NCBI GenBank assembly: GCA_934654835.1
Contig: CAKUGY010000003.1
Location: forward strand, 124,001-188,000
Direction: 5' to 3'
DNA from: an uncultured Collinsella sp.
GTDB taxonomy: Bacteria; Actinomycetota; Coriobacteriia; Coriobacteriales; Coriobacteriaceae
DNA length: 64,000 nt
Shown here: piece by piece, positions 62,201 to 64,000 of the stretch
Layout of the letters: each line of letters begins with the position of its first letter
Numbering within the stretch: the first letter of the stretch is position 1
Program-made: the position numbers and the translations under genes
The notes under the pieces: model-generated
Told to the model about the DNA's origin: nothing
The model's input: only the letters and a program-made list of their open reading frames with translations
Databases searched by the model: none

Positions 62201-62823
62201 GTGATTACTTTGAGGGTGCTTCGGAAACGCTTGATGCACTTTCCGTCATTGGGAAAGCGGTTGGTCAGCCGAGCTTGAACCTCCGGTTTCAAAAGCTTTC
62301 CGAGGCAAACCTAAAGGTAAGGGATGCCTATAAGGAGCTTCTGGACCAAAAGCGTACGGACATGCTCAATTCTGTTGAGGAGTGCTTTAGGGATATTGAG
62401 GCATATGCCCAAAACAAGGGCGTCGCTCTGGCGCGCATTGGGGAGGCACATAGCGCGCGGAAAAATGAGGTGCATGATGCTTCGACGTTGACTGCGCTGG
62501 ATGCGGTGCCCGTTAGGCTCGATCGTGCTCAGGCAGCGCTGTATAAAAGCATCGATGATGCTTATGAAGAGAAGAACCGTCCTAAGCCGGCAAATACGAA
62601 TGTGACGGTTACAACTGATCATTCAGGAACCGCAGCGCCCGATCTGTCGAATAAGTCCCAGCCCTCTCCGGCACCCAAGCGACGCGTTAAATCGATAAGC
62701 CGCAGCAGGGTCTTTAGGCCACTGGAGCTGAGCTCGCAACAGCAGATCGACGAGTACTTAGAGGCCGCGCGCAAAGAGCTGCTGCGAAGCCTTGAGGGCA
62801 ATGACGCCATCCGTTTGGGTTAA
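59233..62823 (+). CDS. brxC: BREX ATPase BrxC
   Basis: 1196 residues, typical BrxC length. AAA+ features: Walker A SGSFGSGKSHFLKML (about residue 71-85), Walker B-like RMIFMADEMSQFI (about 257-269), and a sensor-like region WVMVTGQQAI. The C-terminal half is helical and includes coiled-coil stretches (about 1000-1120) and a Pro/Ser/Thr-rich linker near 1140. BrxC is thought to power the BREX complex that modifies host DNA and blocks phage replication. It stops 9 bases before pglX. Confidence 0.95.
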   Translation: MKIKDMFEHDIDRNINGVIKVDQEDDGSVRQELNEYVVTDELRRHFKTLFDAYDRALDDTTDKIGVWISGSFGSGKSHFLKMLSYLFTNREAAGKTAIEYIAPRFEDDELADKAKRAAGVTTDAILFNMGIKSPLNKDGSAVARIFAKMYYESRGFYGADFKLARLERRIDDAGKTQEFRAAFEEINHSPWVDGREDYDFNSDDVIEALSRTGVMSKDEAERWYEISESNDFSIDQLTDDIAKYTKRREQECGGSYRMIFMADEMSQFIASDTELMLNLQSIVEALGTKCGGRVWVMVTGQQAIDQITKVKGSDFSKIQDRFNTRLSLSSSCADEVIRRRILAKNQDANDLLKAEYQERSAVLNNLYSFKDAAADLIGYESAEDFASTYPFADYQFKLIQKIMDELRNHGASGKNSSSAERSMLSGFQDSARCIEDKDQNALVPLWRFYNTISTSLEDYHRRVVLRAADAAQKGQGLEECDIPVLKLLFLILYVDKDMPTNVENLITLMTDDVRTDRIVLREQITQSLERLVRQNYVARNGETYKYLTDEEQEIAQQISRVQPDAAKITSRAAQIMFRQVFENAKVSVGKNAFDVEEYLDDTRFNSVSGLALRVISGVDGTPIPSREDLLLSSSRGEAIVVLDSQQDYYDCLYQSTCIEQYLNSRQADNRSEVVASILRGKQQERTILDKRAEELMRQAVLHGTFYVYGSEYSPVKSASAKNMIEDCVRQLVSITYSKLSLIDKNYDDDVQIKQILTAYTPAMNGQEPNAGAIEAVMRLLEARAAQHIQVTMAELLETYHAKPYGWAEIDIAAVVATLLAQKRARLLCAGQAIDPRDSKILDYLRKATKARQAVVEARQQLSQAAISKARQAVEALSGNHTLPLEEDSLADACRRELEKRRDGLASLLSVEYLRNPNYPGYKEVVDAKNLIEGLLQSGRDAVDLIMAIAGKENELGDTAEDLEDIDEFFGSKVAVFDSACEIFKRLENERDYFEGASETLDALSVIGKAVGQPSLNLRFQKLSEANLKVRDAYKELLDQKRTDMLNSVEECFRDIEAYAQNKGVALARIGEAHSARKNEVHDASTLTALDAVPVRLDRAQAALYKSIDDAYEEKNRPKPANTNVTVTTDHSGTAAPDLSNKSQPSPAPKRRVKSISRSRVFRPLELSSQQQIDEYLEAARKELLRSLEGNDAIRLG

Positions 62824-62832
62824 GGAAGAAGC

Positions 62833-64000
62833 ATGGATACGAAAGAGCTCGAAAAGTTTTGCCCTTGGGCGCGCGTTCGTTTAATTGACGAGGTGTGCCA
62901 GCGTTGCTATGCCTATGGGCTTGACGATGCGGGGCGTGAAGAATTCAATCGCGACGCAACCATCGTTAAAGGCACGGTGCTCTCTGCGCTCGAGCGTTCA
63001 CAGCGCTCGGAGCTGTATCGTCGCATAGAGCAAGACGGCTATGCGCGCTTTTGCGAGGAGATGGCCTATACCTGGTTCAATCGCTTTGCCGCAATACGCT
63101 ATATGGAAGTGCAGGGATATCTGTCCTGTGGCGTGCGCATGCTCAGTTCATATTGCGAAACCTCTGAGTACGACGTTTTTTCGCCCGACTGCCTGCGTAT
63201 GCCGACAGAACTTGATTTGCCAGGCTTGGACCGCGATCGCGTGTTTGATCTTGTCGCTGAGGCAGATGATGAGGCTCTGTTCCGCCTTATTTTGGTGGCT
63301 CAGATGAACGAGCTCGCCGAGTGCCTGCCCACCATCTTTGGCCGCGTGGGCACGGCCGATGCGCTGCTGCTTCCGACAAGGCTTTTGGACCGCGGTGAAG
63401 AAGGCGTGCTGCGTGCTCTGGTCGAGCGGGTCAAGCGTGATGCGTGGGAAAACGTCGAGTCCTTGGGCTGGATGTATCAGTTCTACAATTCTGAGGTCAA
63501 AGACGCATTCTTCAAATCTAAGGCCAAGGAGACACCGGATACCATCGGTCCCGCCACGCAGCTGTTTACGCCCAACTGGATCGTGCGCTACATGGTACAG
63601 AACTCCTTGGGACGTTTGTGGATGCTGAACAATCCAGGAAGTTCCTTGCGCGACGATATGAAGTACTATATCGAGCCCGATGCGGACCACGAGGACTTCA
63701 TTAGAATCGATGGTCCCGAGGATATTTCGCTGTGTGATCCAGCTTGTGGTTCGGGCCATATCCTCGTCTACGCCTTTGAGCTTTTAACAAAGATGTATTT
63801 AGAGCGCGAATATCGTATGCGCGATATTCCCGGGCTTATTCTTTCCAAGAACCTTCATGGTATGGAGATTGATCCCCGCGCCGCTCAGATTGCCGGGCTG
63901 GCGCTGGCTATGTGTGCCCGAGAGATGGATAGGCGTTTCTTTAGCCGTGGGGTTCAGGCGGATATTGCCGTGCTCGAGCCGGTTGTGTTGGAGGAGGATG
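62833..64000 (+). CDS. pglX: BREX adenine-specific DNA methyltransferase PglX (N-terminal part; cut by window edge)
   Basis: 389 residues are visible from ATG 62833 (AGGAAGA upstream), and the frame is still open at 64000. The SAM-binding motif DPACGSGH is at residues 302-309, preceded by TPDTIGPATQLFTPNWIVRY and followed by LHGMEIDPRAAQIAGLALAM (motif II region). The catalytic NPPY is beyond the edge. PglX methylates an adenine in a non-palindromic site so that host DNA is spared. Downstream pglZ and brxL are expected outside the window. Confidence 0.93.
   Translation, partial: MDTKELEKFCPWARVRLIDEVCQRCYAYGLDDAGREEFNRDATIVKGTVLSALERSQRSELYRRIEQDGYARFCEEMAYTWFNRFAAIRYMEVQGYLSCGVRMLSSYCETSEYDVFSPDCLRMPTELDLPGLDRDRVFDLVAEADDEALFRLILVAQMNELAECLPTIFGRVGTADALLLPTRLLDRGEEGVLRALVERVKRDAWENVESLGWMYQFYNSEVKDAFFKSKAKETPDTIGPATQLFTPNWIVRYMVQNSLGRLWMLNNPGSSLRDDMKYYIEPDADHEDFIRIDGPEDISLCDPACGSGHILVYAFELLTKMYLEREYRMRDIPGLILSKNLHGMEIDPRAAQIAGLALAMCAREMDRRFFSRGVQADIAVLEPVVLEED

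Overview
The window reads as a chromosomal segment of a high-GC Gram-positive gut actinobacterium of the class Coriobacteriia, most likely Collinsella or a close relative. This is inferred from gene content and style: C/G-ending codons, a class III (Firmicutes-type) fructose bisphosphatase, giant membrane-anchored surface proteins with transcobalamin-like DUF4430 domains, and many GGGGAC-cored intergenic palindromes. No rRNA, tRNA, CRISPR array or transposase gene was seen.

Layout. 0-2 kb: the end of an unknown gene and a UbiB/AarF kinase. 2.1-10.9 kb: a cobalamin riboswitch followed by a 2514-residue multidomain surface protein and a smaller membrane protein that share DUF4430 domains, a candidate corrinoid-capture unit. 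11-20.2 kb: housekeeping genes (two GtrA-like membrane proteins, fbp, DegV, a TIM-barrel-like protein, a NOL1/NOP2/Sun RNA methyltransferase and a divergent methionyl-tRNA synthetase). 20.3-28.6 kb: late queuosine genes queH, queA and tgt. queA and tgt are separated by a 3.2-kb block (tail-anchored coiled-coil protein plus SDR oxidoreductase) lying between two 171-bp direct repeats. 28.6-32.8 kb: a LOG-family enzyme, a RelB/YafQ-type toxin-antitoxin pair with a clear operator, a second DegV, a HAD phosphatase and a dipeptidase. 33-36.7 kb: pstSCAB phosphate uptake. 36.9-43.3 kb: an ABC-F protein, a HAD phosphatase, a DtxR-type regulator, and a metal-efflux set (ArsR repressor, 72-residue HMA protein, P1B ATPase) with long palindromic operators. 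43.4-54.1 kb: two related PD-(D/E)XK-like (DUF559/AbiEi-style) proteins, a DEDDh exonuclease, a 10-TM metal exporter, a nitroreductase preceded by a DtxR-like box, two phosphoglycerate-mutase-like proteins, a short DUF1015 protein and an M20 peptidase. 54.4-56.8 kb: serC-serA. 56.9-57.6 kb: a Phd/ParE-type toxin-antitoxin pair. 57.9-64 kb: the start of a type 1 BREX phage-defence operon (brxA, brxB, brxC and the N-terminal part of pglX), cut by the window edge.

How it fits together. Three themes recur. The first is metal and cofactor homeostasis: a B12 riboswitch unit, a DtxR regulator with matching boxes, an ArsR/HMA/P1B efflux module and a 10-TM exporter. The second is defence and addiction: BREX, two toxin-antitoxin pairs and two nuclease-like paralogues clustered towards the right end. 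The third is a dense load of short palindromes between genes, some nearly identical and present in both orientations, which look like REP/MITE-type elements. Intergenic DNA around 43.3-45.3 kb and 57.6-64 kb looks more AT-rich than the core genes, consistent with acquired DNA.
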